Positions 47,291 through 56,832 are shown, counted from the first letter of the stretch. The stretch: DNA of 64,000 nt from Chlorobiota bacterium (GCA_016700335.1 CP065014.1:62001-126000), one strand, 5' to 3'. Numbers and translations: made by a program. The notes: generated by a model from the sequence alone, not told the origin.

Positions 47291-48526
47291 ATGGGACATA
47301 TACAAAGTATACTTATAAAATATTCTTTTTTGTTTATTTTAATTTGTATATGTCCTTTAAGTTTTGTTTATAGTCAGAAATTAATTGAGTTTAAAGTAAA
47401 TTTTGATACTTTAAACATTAATTATTGTCAAGAAGATCGAAGTTTTATAATGCCAGTTTGGACTCAAGATTTTGATTTCGTTGATAGTATTTATAGTATT
47501 AGAATGGTTGTATTATGGGACAAAAGTTCTCTAAAAATTGAAGATGTTGTCTGTAGTCAAAACACAATTTGCAATACAGCTGAGATATTATCTAAAAAAG
47601 TACTTATAGATCCTGAAGGTGGTAGGTTAGTAGTTGAATTTGGAAATAGTAAATTTCCATTAGTTGGCAAAAATATTCCTTTAATGTATTTAAGCGGGAA
47701 AGTTATTAAAAAAGGTCAAATTAATCTCCCTGATGGGTGGATTACAGTAGCACCAGGTATTGATATCTTAAGTCCAAATAAATATTTACAGAAAATTAGT
47801 ACAGGATTTGTAAAGATTATAAAAGATACATCAGAAAAAAATAGAGCTAGAGTATATATTTTAGATAAAGATATTGATACAAATAAATTAGATTCTGTTA
47901 CATTAAATGTTGAAAAATTCAATAAAAAAGGTGTATATAAATTTAATTTCAATATAGTTAGTGATATTAATAAAGTTAGAATAGTTGATTGGAAGAGTGC
48001 TGTTGTTTACGATTCAATGAGATGGAAAGTAAAAAATATTAAGATTGTAAATGATACTTTGTATGGTGAATTTGAATCTGAAAAGGAAATTGAGATTGGA
48101 GGTCCATTTATTAAATTGATTTTTACAAGAACTAGTGACAGTAGTTTTTCAAGTTATATAAGAGTTAATAGTTTTGAATTGAATCAAGAAAGTTGTATTT
48201 ATAGTATTGATAAAATTGATTCAAAAATCAACGCTAATTCAATTATGAAGAAGGATACAATAAGTAGTATTGAAAGTTACGGAGTAGAAAATAAATTAAA
48301 TGTATATTATTATAACAATTCATTAGTATTTAATAATGTTCAAGATTTTAATAATATAGATTTATTTAATTTAAGTGGAAAAATACTCTTTAGTAAAAAG
48401 AAAAATCATTCTGAAAAGAATATAGTTATTCAACTTAATGAGAAGTTAAGTAATGGTAAATATCTTTTATTATTTACCAATGAAAATTTGATAAAAAAAT
48501 ATAAACAAATAACAATAATAAATTAA
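47291..48526 (+). CDS. Secreted cohesin-like protein with divergent T9SS tail
   Basis: The 411-residue protein has a signal peptide (ISLF-rich, ending VYSQ at about residue 29) and a mature beta protein. Residues 40-150 read like a cohesin domain (IMPVWTQDF, IRMVVLWDKSSLKIEDV, LMYLSGKVI), where LMYLSGKV matches the usual L-x-F-x-x-x end of such modules. The last 80 residues (LNVYYYNNSLVFNNVQDFNNIDLFNLSGKIL, GKYLLLF) look like a shortened T9SS sorting domain. It lies 18 bp after the preceding gene and 21 bp before the next, in one operon. Confidence 0.75.
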   Translation: MGHIQSILIKYSFLFILICICPLSFVYSQKLIEFKVNFDTLNINYCQEDRSFIMPVWTQDFDFVDSIYSIRMVVLWDKSSLKIEDVVCSQNTICNTAEILSKKVLIDPEGGRLVVEFGNSKFPLVGKNIPLMYLSGKVIKKGQINLPDGWITVAPGIDILSPNKYLQKISTGFVKIIKDTSEKNRARVYILDKDIDTNKLDSVTLNVEKFNKKGVYKFNFNIVSDINKVRIVDWKSAVVYDSMRWKVKNIKIVNDTLYGEFESEKEIEIGGPFIKLIFTRTSDSSFSSYIRVNSFELNQESCIYSIDKIDSKINANSIMKKDTISSIESYGVENKLNVYYYNNSLVFNNVQDFNNIDLFNLSGKILFSKKKNHSEKNIVIQLNEKLSNGKYLLLFTNENLIKKYKQITIIN

Positions 48527-48547
48527 CTCTATCCAAGAGAGTAAATT

Positions 48548-51500
48548 ATGAACAAAAAGTATTGGTTAGGAGGTCTGATTGCAATTATGATGTTAACATC
48601 AATTGCAATTCAAAAAACTTCAGCGCAATCTGGCCCTGACAAATTTTTACCTATTCTGAGTTTACAAAACCCAGTTGCTGGTGATCCAGAAGCTCCTCTA
48701 GAGCAATTTGTATCTGAGCCAGGTCCTGGCGAAAAACGTTATGTATCTATGCCAGTTTTTATTAAAAACGGCTTAGAACAAACTACTTACACAACTGGAA
48801 ATAAAATTGTATCTGGCGAGCCAATTTACAGTTTTCAATTTAAAATTCAGTACAACAAAACTCATCTTAAATTTGTTGGGTTAGAAAAAAGAGGTCCAGC
48901 AAATGGAGATACAACTGTTTTGGCAAAAGATTTTAATTTAGCAGCTAAAGTTGCTGACGATTCTACTTACAAAATTCAGACAACTAATGGAGCGTCTTTG
49001 TATGGATCAAGAATAATGATTGATGGAGCATCAACACTTCCATTACCATTATCAAGAGCATTAACAAATAATCCTCCAAAAGGAAACTGGGATTTAAGAG
49101 GTTGGTCTGTTCTATTTTGGGCGAAGTTTGAAGTAATTACTGATCAATTTGGTAATAATATTACTGGAGGATTAAGTAGTGGTATTGATCGTGATCAAAT
49201 CATAATTAACAAAGATTCAATACATTATGGTGGAAACATTGGTATTCGTTATGATCCAACAAATATTACTCCAGCAATGGTTGCAAGAGGATTCCATCCT
49301 GCTCCAGCGTCTATTAGACCAAGTTCTAATGTGATTTTCCCTTCAATTCCATCTGTTGCAAGTTATCCAAATAATTATGGAGCTAGAATAGTATGGATTG
49401 TAGCTAGACCAGAAATGGACTTACGTCCATCTAATTTAGTTAAATCTCTTAATGGAGATTCAACAAATTGGGAATTAATACTTCCAATTAGAACATGGTA
49501 TAAGAATACTAATATCGTTGCAAGACAATTAACTTTAGTAAATTTATTGAATGGAACAGAATTAACAAACATTGATATTCAATCTGATAATAATTGGCTT
49601 AGAGTTGATACAAATACTACTTTTGGTGCTGGAGGAAGTTCAAACCCATTTTTAGAAAGAGGTTATCAAATTAGAAAAGTTGGATTACAAAAAATAGTAA
49701 ATATAATTGCTAATCCTGCTTTATTAGCTAATGGTACTGGTGATAATCCATCAGATTATCCAGCACCTGGTTTTTATACAGGCTATATTACTTTTAAATC
49801 ATCTGATGCAGTTAATAGTGCTTTGAGATTGAAAGTTACTTTAGTTGTTTATAGAAATCCATTAGAACCAAATTTAAAATATGAAGATGAATCAGATAAT
49901 CAAAAAGGAATTCAACTTTTAGTTAGAAACTCAGCTCCAACTCCTGATACTACTTACATGACTTTTGGTTCTGGTAAAGATGCAACTAATGGTTTAGATA
50001 CATTGTTTGGTGAGGTAGAAGCATTACCAGGTGATACAATAATGTCAAACAAATTTGATGCAAGATGGTTCCCTACTACTAATATTACTGATAGAGATGG
50101 TTCTATTCATCCAAATAGAGGTTTTTACGATGAAAGAGATGACCTTCCAGATTTAAGTTATGATAATTCAGATCCTTACGGACGAACACCTTCAACTGGC
50201 GCTACTCCTAAGCCTACTATTAAACATAATAGTATTGATATTCGTAATTTTAAATCAGATACAACTATTGTTTATTGTGCTAAATTTTCAGCAGGAGCTC
50301 CTAATTTTTATCCAATATCTATCGAGTATGATGTAAATGATTTCCCTATAGGCTCTATAGTTTATATTAGAGACGATGTGAATGGAAGTTTGTGGTCAAC
50401 TGATTTAAGAAATTCAACTGGTCTAGGTGGTTCAAAAAGAGCATTTTATATTAGAGACCCGAACATTAAAGGTTTCTGTATAGAATATACATTACCAAAA
50501 GTTACACAATTCCCAGAAATGAAAAACGGTTGGAATTTCATATCTATGCCAGTTCGACCAGGAGATCCAAGATCTGGAAGTGTTTTCCCAAATGCAGGAT
50601 CAGGTAGACCAATTCGTTTTACTCAAGCACAATATTTTTCAGAAGATAGTGTTGCCCCAGGAATTGGATATTTTATTAAGTATGATAATGACTTATGGAA
50701 ACTTGATCAATACGTTTCAGGTGCTAAAATTAAAGAGATACATGAGTTAACTACTCCATATAGAGTAAAAATATTTGAAGGTTGGAACTCAGTTGGAGGT
50801 TTATCTGCTACTGCTTCAACAGCAGATATTGCATTTGGACCAATTGGAGGATTAGCAACTCCATCTAGAGTTGGTGAGGTTTATCGTTATGTAACAAATA
50901 GAGGATATGAACAAGTTTCATTAATTCTTCCAGGTTTTGGATATTGGATTAAGATAAGTAGTTCAGGTTATTTCCGTATTAAACCTCTTCCAGGTTCATT
51001 TGGAAAAGAAGCACCAGCTTTAAGTGACGAGTATAGATTATTAAATAAGATTACACTGATTGATAATTCTCAAAAATCTAGTTCTTTATATTTTGGCTCC
51101 AACAAAATTAATGATACTAAATATGAATTACCTCCATTACCTCCAACTGGAATGTTTGATGTAAGATTTAATAATAATGGATTTGTTAGTTCAACAAATA
51201 ATGTTAGTGGTTCTCATACAATTAACTTACAAGGAGCTGATTTCCCAGTTGTGTTAAGCGTCTCAAATTCAGATGCTAATTATACAGTTGTTGATGCATT
51301 AACTGGTGAAGTATTTGGGGAAGTTAAACAAGGAACTAATTCTAAAGTGACAATTAACAATTCTAAATCAACTTCGTTGAAATTAGTTGGAAATGGCATT
51401 TCAAAAGTTTCTTTAGGTTCAGCTTTTCCTAATCCAGTTCAACGTAAAGCAATGTTCTCAATTAGCCTACCAAATGAAGAATATGTTAAAATCAAATTAA

Positions 51501-51664
51501 ACAATTCTATTGGTAATGAAGTAAATACATTATTCGAAGGAAAAGTTGAAGGTACTAAATCTGTAGAATTTTCTGTTGAAGGACTACCTTCAGGAATTTA
51601 TTATTATACAATGACTACTTCAAGTGGTGTTAAAGAGGTTCGTCAATTAGTTGTAAATAAATAA
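48548..51664 (+). CDS. T9SS-secreted cohesin-like multidomain surface protein
   Basis: The 1038-residue protein starts with MNKKYWLGGLIAIMMLTS and a signal peptide ending SAQ. Residues 60-200 hold a cohesin-like beta domain (SMPVFIKNG, YSFQFKIQYNKTHLKFVGLEKRG, WSVLFWAKFEVI). The middle has repeats of an FG-x-x-x-A segment leading to FDARW (residues about 470-520), and a second copy with ELPPLPP-x-x-FDVRF (about 860-880). The C-terminus, AFPNPVQRKAMFSIS to RQLVVNK, is a classic T9SS sorting domain. It lacks any enzymatic motif. The same shared segment occurs in the giant protein upstream. Confidence 0.83.
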   Translation: MNKKYWLGGLIAIMMLTSIAIQKTSAQSGPDKFLPILSLQNPVAGDPEAPLEQFVSEPGPGEKRYVSMPVFIKNGLEQTTYTTGNKIVSGEPIYSFQFKIQYNKTHLKFVGLEKRGPANGDTTVLAKDFNLAAKVADDSTYKIQTTNGASLYGSRIMIDGASTLPLPLSRALTNNPPKGNWDLRGWSVLFWAKFEVITDQFGNNITGGLSSGIDRDQIIINKDSIHYGGNIGIRYDPTNITPAMVARGFHPAPASIRPSSNVIFPSIPSVASYPNNYGARIVWIVARPEMDLRPSNLVKSLNGDSTNWELILPIRTWYKNTNIVARQLTLVNLLNGTELTNIDIQSDNNWLRVDTNTTFGAGGSSNPFLERGYQIRKVGLQKIVNIIANPALLANGTGDNPSDYPAPGFYTGYITFKSSDAVNSALRLKVTLVVYRNPLEPNLKYEDESDNQKGIQLLVRNSAPTPDTTYMTFGSGKDATNGLDTLFGEVEALPGDTIMSNKFDARWFPTTNITDRDGSIHPNRGFYDERDDLPDLSYDNSDPYGRTPSTGATPKPTIKHNSIDIRNFKSDTTIVYCAKFSAGAPNFYPISIEYDVNDFPIGSIVYIRDDVNGSLWSTDLRNSTGLGGSKRAFYIRDPNIKGFCIEYTLPKVTQFPEMKNGWNFISMPVRPGDPRSGSVFPNAGSGRPIRFTQAQYFSEDSVAPGIGYFIKYDNDLWKLDQYVSGAKIKEIHELTTPYRVKIFEGWNSVGGLSATASTADIAFGPIGGLATPSRVGEVYRYVTNRGYEQVSLILPGFGYWIKISSSGYFRIKPLPGSFGKEAPALSDEYRLLNKITLIDNSQKSSSLYFGSNKINDTKYELPPLPPTGMFDVRFNNNGFVSSTNNVSGSHTINLQGADFPVVLSVSNSDANYTVVDALTGEVFGEVKQGTNSKVTINNSKSTSLKLVGNGISKVSLGSAFPNPVQRKAMFSISLPNEEYVKIKLNNSIGNEVNTLFEGKVEGTKSVEFSVEGLPSGIYYYTMTTSSGVKEVRQLVVNK

Positions 51665-51681
51665 TTTTTAACAAGTTTTAT

Positions 51682-51745
51682 AAATGGGTGAGAAATTGAG
51701 TAAGTAGAAATACTTAAATTCATATTTCTCACCCATTTTATTTTA
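51682..51745 (+). terminator. Structured terminator after the 1038-residue surface protein gene
   Basis: Arms of 15 bases AAATGGGTGAGAAAT (51682-51696) and its complement (51724-51738) are perfect. The loop contains a nested hairpin AAGTA/TACTT, and TTTTATTTTAAT follows. It lies 18 bp past the stop codon. Confidence 0.82.
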
Positions 51746-51756
51746 ATAAATAAATT

Positions 51757-52563
51757 ATGAAAAGAGTTGTATTGATACTTCTAGTGATGGTAAATATAAA
51801 AGCATTACAATCACAAATTAACATCATAGATTCAGTTAAATTTACATCTGATTCACCAAATACTGATTTACCAATTAGTTTACCATTTGGTTCAGGTGAT
51901 AAATTTACTGATGGATTAGATTTAAAGGAGAGGGAAACAATAATACCTGGTCCACCTCCTCAATCATTTTATGTATGTTTTACAGATCAGCATCTTGAGA
52001 CGAAAGCTATTGGTGATAGATCTATAAATGATTTTAGAGGAATTCCTGATAATGTGAAAAATTTCTCAATAGATACCTATAAATGTACTTATGAGTTTGA
52101 AATATTTAGATATATTGGTACAAAAGTTATTATAAATTTTCCAAATAAAATTTTATCAAAAGGAATTGATTCGATTAATTTTCAAGATGTACAACTTTCA
52201 GGTAAAAGAGTAAATAAAACAATAAAAGATGGGAACAATATTATTGAAATAAATGAAGAAGGATTGAAATATATTCAAATGACTGTATATTATAATTTAA
52301 AAAGCTTAAGAGTTAAAAGTATAAATGAGGAGAAGGTTAAAGAATTTAAATTAGTCCCAAACTATTTTATTAAAGGTAATAAAATCTTCTTAAATTTACC
52401 TAATAATGTAAATACATTAAAAATTTATAATAGTCTAGGAAGTAAACAATTAGATTTAGAAATTAAAGATAATCATATAACAATTGAGAATCTAAATTCA
52501 GGGAAATATTATGTAATTCTAAATGGTAAGAATAGTTACAAAAGTGAATTAATTGTTGAATAA
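51757..52563 (+). CDS. Small secreted protein with T9SS-like tail
   Basis: The 268-residue protein has a signal peptide (MKRVVLILLVMVNIKALQSQ) and an unrecognised mature part with one proline-rich stretch (PGPPPQSF) and one short C-terminal domain of about 70 residues (KLVPNYFIKGNKIFLNLPN, LKIYNSLGSK, NLNSGKYYVIL) that reads as a minimal T9SS sorting domain. It sits 12 bp after the preceding terminator structure, so it may be mainly transcribed by read-through or an unseen promoter. Role unknown. Confidence 0.72.
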   Translation: MKRVVLILLVMVNIKALQSQINIIDSVKFTSDSPNTDLPISLPFGSGDKFTDGLDLKERETIIPGPPPQSFYVCFTDQHLETKAIGDRSINDFRGIPDNVKNFSIDTYKCTYEFEIFRYIGTKVIINFPNKILSKGIDSINFQDVQLSGKRVNKTIKDGNNIIEINEEGLKYIQMTVYYNLKSLRVKSINEEKVKEFKLVPNYFIKGNKIFLNLPNNVNTLKIYNSLGSKQLDLEIKDNHITIENLNSGKYYVILNGKNSYKSELIVE

Positions 52564-52597
52564 ATTATTTTAAATTTTATAATTAAAGACATAGAAA

Positions 52598-53230
52598 TTA
52601 ATTTCTACCCAAAAATTCTTTATTCCAAGATTGAAAAATTAATGAAGGAGTTGCATCAGGGTGAATTTTTAAAAGTTCATAAAATAAATGTCCTAAACGA
52701 TTTGATCTTAAGTCTCGGACATCATAAGCTCCACCTTTAATAAATGAATCTTCACCTATTTCAATTAGAATACCAGTTAAGTTTGCAATATACCTATTTT
52801 CAATTAGCCAATAAAGATATGCTGATGCAAAAAAATGTTGTAATTTATCTTTATCGTAAACATTTGGTTGATCTATAAATAAATGAGATGGTAAATTTTG
52901 AGTTCTTTTGATAAAATTTAGATTAGATTCAAATGACAAAGGAATTTTTAGTCCAAAAGTAAAAGGTATATTCTTATGCTCAAAGGTTGAATAAAGGCAA
53001 GTTAATAATGTAAGTCCAAGATCATTGTTACAAACTTTCTGAGAATATAAATAAATTAAATCAAGTTTTGTTAAATCTGTTAAAGTAGAATCTTTGTTTA
53101 ATGAGTCTATAACCCAATTTCGGGTCAAATAACCAGATTCAATTAAAGAAGGAATTACAAAACTAAAAGTTTGTGATTTTAGGATAATAAAACTTGAAAA
53201 AAGGATAAAAAATAAAGTAAGAGTTTTAAT
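52598..53230 (-). CDS. Exported protein of unknown function, apparent ATT start
   Basis: I do not recognise this protein. The mature part contains DKLQHFFASAYLYWLIENRY and then GILIEIGEDS, like the DK-x-x-HF...G-x-x-x-E pattern of some VanZ/DUF2279-type membrane-associated proteins, but with weak similarity only. The frame has no ATG upstream: a TTG at 53128 would start inside the fold, while codons from ATT at 53230 read IKTLTLFFILFSSFIILKSQ, a good Sec signal peptide. The stop just before it is at 53234-53236. I therefore place the start at ATT, with 211 codons. It is divergent from glmS. Confidence 0.6.
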   Translation of the reverse strand: MKTLTLFFILFSSFIILKSQTFSFVIPSLIESGYLTRNWVIDSLNKDSTLTDLTKLDLIYLYSQKVCNNDLGLTLLTCLYSTFEHKNIPFTFGLKIPLSFESNLNFIKRTQNLPSHLFIDQPNVYDKDKLQHFFASAYLYWLIENRYIANLTGILIEIGEDSFIKGGAYDVRDLRSNRLGHLFYELLKIHPDATPSLIFQSWNKEFLGRN

Positions 53231-53246
53231 TGTTTAGATATTTATA

Positions 53247-53254
53247 TAGATTTG
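53247..53254 (+). promoter_or_regulatory. Candidate -7 box of glmS
   Basis: TAGATTTG fits TAnnTTTG exactly and lies 57 bp before the glmS ATG. The -33 TTG at the proper distance is not present (a TTG lies at 14-base spacing), so it is tentative. Confidence 0.35.
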
Positions 53255-53311
53255 AAAATAATTAAACTTTATTATTCAAATTTAACAAAAAATATAATTT
53301 TAAAAAAAATC

Positions 53312-55135
53312 ATGTGTGGAATAGTTGGATACATAGGTAAAAAAGAATGTTTGCCAATTCTTTTAAATGGATTGAGAAGGATGGAATATAGAGGCTATGA
53401 TTCAGCAGGTGTTGCAATATTAAATGATAATATTAGTATATGCAAACAAACTGGAAAAGTAAATGATTTAGCAAATGTTGTTAAAGATAAAGTTTTAACT
53501 GGTAACATTGGAATTGGCCATACAAGATGGGCAACTCATGGAGAACCTAATTTTGTAAATTCTCATCCACATTCTGATTCAAAAGAAGAAATCGCCTTAA
53601 TTCATAACGGAATTATTGAGAATTATGCATCTATTAAAAAATCATTAATCTCAGAAGGTTATACATTTCGTTCTGATACAGATACAGAAGTATTGGTTCA
53701 ATTTGTGAGATCTTTATATGATAAAATTGGCGACTTAGAAACCGCATTTAGATCTGCATTAAAACAAGTTGTTGGTGCTTATGGTATTGCTATGATAAGT
53801 TCTTTAGAACCAGATAAACTGTATATAGCAAGAAATGGTTCGCCATTAGCTTTAGGCATTGGTGATAATGAATATATTGTTGCAAGTGATGCTTCTGCTA
53901 TTGTTGAATATACAAGAAATGTAATTTATTTAGGAGATGGCGAAATGAGTATTTTAACAAATGAAGGTTATTCTATAAAAACTATTGATGATGTACCAGT
54001 AATCAGACAAATTGAACAAGTTAGTTATGATATTGATGCGATTGAAAAAAGTGGATTTGATCATTTTATGCTAAAAGAAATATTTGAACAGCCAGATACA
54101 GTTAAGAATGCTATGAGAGGTAGATTGCTTGAAGATAATGTAAAGCTTGGTGGTTTAGAGCAAATTAAAGATAAATTAAGAGATTCTAAAAGAATTATAG
54201 TAGCTGCTTGTGGAACTAGTTGGCATGCTGCTTTAGTTGGAGAATATATGATTGAACAATTAGCTGGAATTCCAGTAGAAGTTGAATATGCAAGTGAATT
54301 TAGATATAGAGAACCTATAATACAACAAGATGATATATTAATTGCAATTTCTCAATCAGGTGAAACTGCAGATACTTTAGCAGCAGTAAGGGAAGCCAAG
54401 CAAAAAGGGGCTACTACATTAGGTATTGTTAATGTTGTAGGTTCTAGTATTCCCAGGGAAACAGATGCAGGAGTTTACTCACATGCAGGACCTGAAATTG
54501 GAGTTGCTTCAACAAAAGCATTTACTTCTCAATTAACGGTATTAGCATTATTAGCAGTTAAAATGGCTAGAATGAGAAGGATGGGGGCAAATGAAGGTAG
54601 AAACATTATTAATGCTTTGAATGATTTGCCAGATAAAATAAGTAAAGCCTTATTGGTAAATGATCAAATAAAAGAAATCGCTAAAATTTATGCAGATAGT
54701 AAAAATTTTTTATATTTAGGGAGAGGCTTTAACTTTCCTGTTGCTTTAGAGGGTGCTTTAAAATTAAAAGAAATTAGCTATATACATGCCGAGGGTTATC
54801 CAGCAGCTGAAATGAAACATGGTCCAATTGCTTTAATTGATGAAAATATGCCTGTAGTATTTATAGCACCAAAAGATGAAATATACAATAAAATAATTTC
54901 CAACATAGAACAAGTAAAAGCTAGAAGTGGCAAAGTGATTGCAATTGCAACAGAAGGAGATGAAACAATAAAACATTTAGCAGATCATGTTATTTATGTC
55001 CCAGAAACATTGCCTTTTTTAGCTCCTATTATAAATGTAATTCCATTACAATTGTTAAGTTATTATATTGCACTGGAAAGAGGATGTAATGTTGATCAAC
55101 CTAGGAATTTAGCAAAAAGTGTAACTGTGGAATAG
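53312..55135 (+). CDS. glmS: Glutamine-fructose-6-phosphate aminotransferase (isomerising)
   Basis: GlmS makes glucosamine 6-phosphate from fructose 6-phosphate and glutamine, the first step to peptidoglycan and lipopolysaccharide amino sugars. The true N-terminus is at 53312, because it gives MCGIVGYIG with the catalytic Cys1 after Met removal; a TTG 20 codons upstream would bury it. The glutaminase domain has RRMEYRGYDSAG and GHTRWATHG; the two SIS sugar-phosphate domains have ACGTSWHAAL, SQSGETADTLAA, GRGFNFPVALEGALKLKEI and end in LAKSVTVE. The length of 607 residues is normal. No glmS ribozyme leader would be expected outside Firmicutes and none is seen. Confidence 0.98.
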   Translation: MCGIVGYIGKKECLPILLNGLRRMEYRGYDSAGVAILNDNISICKQTGKVNDLANVVKDKVLTGNIGIGHTRWATHGEPNFVNSHPHSDSKEEIALIHNGIIENYASIKKSLISEGYTFRSDTDTEVLVQFVRSLYDKIGDLETAFRSALKQVVGAYGIAMISSLEPDKLYIARNGSPLALGIGDNEYIVASDASAIVEYTRNVIYLGDGEMSILTNEGYSIKTIDDVPVIRQIEQVSYDIDAIEKSGFDHFMLKEIFEQPDTVKNAMRGRLLEDNVKLGGLEQIKDKLRDSKRIIVAACGTSWHAALVGEYMIEQLAGIPVEVEYASEFRYREPIIQQDDILIAISQSGETADTLAAVREAKQKGATTLGIVNVVGSSIPRETDAGVYSHAGPEIGVASTKAFTSQLTVLALLAVKMARMRRMGANEGRNIINALNDLPDKISKALLVNDQIKEIAKIYADSKNFLYLGRGFNFPVALEGALKLKEISYIHAEGYPAAEMKHGPIALIDENMPVVFIAPKDEIYNKIISNIEQVKARSGKVIAIATEGDETIKHLADHVIYVPETLPFLAPIINVIPLQLLSYYIALERGCNVDQPRNLAKSVTVE

Positions 55136-55159
55136 TGTACTATTAAACTAAAATAAGTA

Positions 55160-56797
55160 TTGAGTTTGATAAAAATATTAATAGAAAAAAATAAGTTAAT
55201 TAAGTATGCTCCAATTTTAAGTGGAATATTATTAGGACTATCATTCCCACCAAACCCATTAGGTGCTTTATTTGCAGGTCTTGGCTTTATTCCAATTCTA
55301 TTTTATATAAAGTACTCTCCTGATTATAAGGATGTTTTAAGAAAGTGCTATTACACAATGATAATTTTTACCCTTTTATCCAGCTGGTGGATGGGTAGTT
55401 GGCAAGCTAATTCTGACAAATTTTTAATATTAACTTGTATAGCTTTTATTACTTTACACCCATTGTTTTATTTACCAGCCTTTGTTATTTATAAATTCGT
55501 ATTAAAAAAATGGGGAGAATTCGTAGGTTTAATTTGTTTTTCTCTATTTTGGTGCTTTGGTGAATACCTACATTCCTTAAGCGAAGCTAGTTACCCATGG
55601 TTTACGATTGGTAATACTCAAACATATAATTTATTGTATTCTCAATTTATAGAATATACAGGGGTTTGGGGGTTAAGTCTTCTAATTTTATTTCAAAATT
55701 CGATTTTAACTTATCTAATATTTTCTAGAGAAAAGGAGATTATTATAAAGAAAAATATACTTAAAAAATCAATAATTACATTGATAGTAATTATTATAGT
55801 ACCCTACTTTTTTGGAATTTACAAAGTATTTTATGAAAGTGGGAGCTATAAAAAAATAAAAGTAACAATTATACAACCTAATATAAATCCTTGGGATAAA
55901 TGGAATGAAATTGATACATCAAATCAAATTAAAATAAATGCTGACCTTAGCATTAAATCATTAAAATCAGAAAAAACGGAATTGTTCTTATGGGTAGAAA
56001 CTGCAATTCCGTATCCATTAAGACATCCAACATACAAGGATAAACTTCAAGAAATGACATCATTTGTTGATTCGATAAATACACCAATATTAACTGGTTT
56101 TGCGGATTATGAAGTTTATGACAAAAAAAATAAAATCTCAAATTCATCTAGAAAAGAAGAAAGAATAATAGATGGAAAAAGTGATACAATTAATTTTGAT
56201 TATTTTAATTCTGCTGGATTATTTATTCCAAAATTTGGATTAAGTAGTATTTACCATAAAACCCAACTTGTACCATTTGGAGAAAGAATCCCATTCATTG
56301 ATGCAATTCCATCATTATCAACTATGTTAACATGGGGAGTTGGAATTTCTTCGTGGGGACTTGGGAGTGAAGTGTTAAATTTAAAACTTAATGATAGTAT
56401 AAAAATCGGGACAGTAATATGTATTGAAAGTATATACCCAAACTTAGTGAGAAAATTCGTTGATAAAGGTGCGAATTTATTGACTATTATTACAAACGAT
56501 GGATGGTATTTAGGTACTCCTGGTCCAATACAACATAATCAATTCGCAGTATTAAGAGCAATAGAAAATAGAAGATCTATTGTCAGAGCAGCAAATACTG
56601 GTATCTCTTGCTTTATAAATCCTTATGGTTATAAATTAAAAAAATCCAATGAAGGTGTAAAAACAACACTTACTGAATCTGTTGAGTTAAGGAATGATAG
56701 AACTTTTTATGTTAAGTATAATGATTGGTTGCCAAAATTATGTGGGGTTATATCACTACTTATATTACTTTTTTCAATATTAAAAAAAAGCTCATAA
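55160..56797 (+). CDS. lnt: Apolipoprotein N-acyltransferase
   Basis: Lnt adds the third acyl chain to the N-terminal Cys of lipoproteins in the outer face of the inner membrane. The 545-residue protein has about six N-terminal membrane helices, then a nitrilase-like periplasmic domain with the catalytic triad Glu280 (VETAIPYP), Lys367 (HKTQLVPFGERIPF) and Cys421 (VICIES), and the conserved NDGWYLGTPGPIQH segment. A last helix follows. The start is TTG at 55160. It lies 24 bp after glmS, so the pair is co-transcribed. It serves the many lipoproteins of this organism, including those encoded here. Confidence 0.95.
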   Translation: MSLIKILIEKNKLIKYAPILSGILLGLSFPPNPLGALFAGLGFIPILFYIKYSPDYKDVLRKCYYTMIIFTLLSSWWMGSWQANSDKFLILTCIAFITLHPLFYLPAFVIYKFVLKKWGEFVGLICFSLFWCFGEYLHSLSEASYPWFTIGNTQTYNLLYSQFIEYTGVWGLSLLILFQNSILTYLIFSREKEIIIKKNILKKSIITLIVIIIVPYFFGIYKVFYESGSYKKIKVTIIQPNINPWDKWNEIDTSNQIKINADLSIKSLKSEKTELFLWVETAIPYPLRHPTYKDKLQEMTSFVDSINTPILTGFADYEVYDKKNKISNSSRKEERIIDGKSDTINFDYFNSAGLFIPKFGLSSIYHKTQLVPFGERIPFIDAIPSLSTMLTWGVGISSWGLGSEVLNLKLNDSIKIGTVICIESIYPNLVRKFVDKGANLLTIITNDGWYLGTPGPIQHNQFAVLRAIENRRSIVRAANTGISCFINPYGYKLKKSNEGVKTTLTESVELRNDRTFYVKYNDWLPKLCGVISLLILLFSILKKSS

Positions 56798-56815
56798 GTT
56801 AATTATGAGCTTTTT
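56785..56815. terminator. Bidirectional terminator between lnt and the M16 gene
   Basis: Arms of 13 bases AAAAAGCTCATAA (56785-56797) and TTATGAGCTTTTT (56803-56815) around a 5-base loop. Each strand ends in a T run, so it can end both converging genes. The left arm overlaps the lnt stop codon. Confidence 0.9.
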
Positions 56816-56832
56816 AAAATTTATTGAACAAT

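Noticed and set aside
53252..53311. TTG start 20 codons before MCGIVGY of glmS
   Set aside because: The catalytic Cys must be residue 1 of mature GlmS, so the ATG at 53312 is right.
53312..55135. glmS ribozyme or frameshifted glmS
   Set aside because: The gene is intact and the leader has only about 50 bp, too short and unlike the ribozyme.
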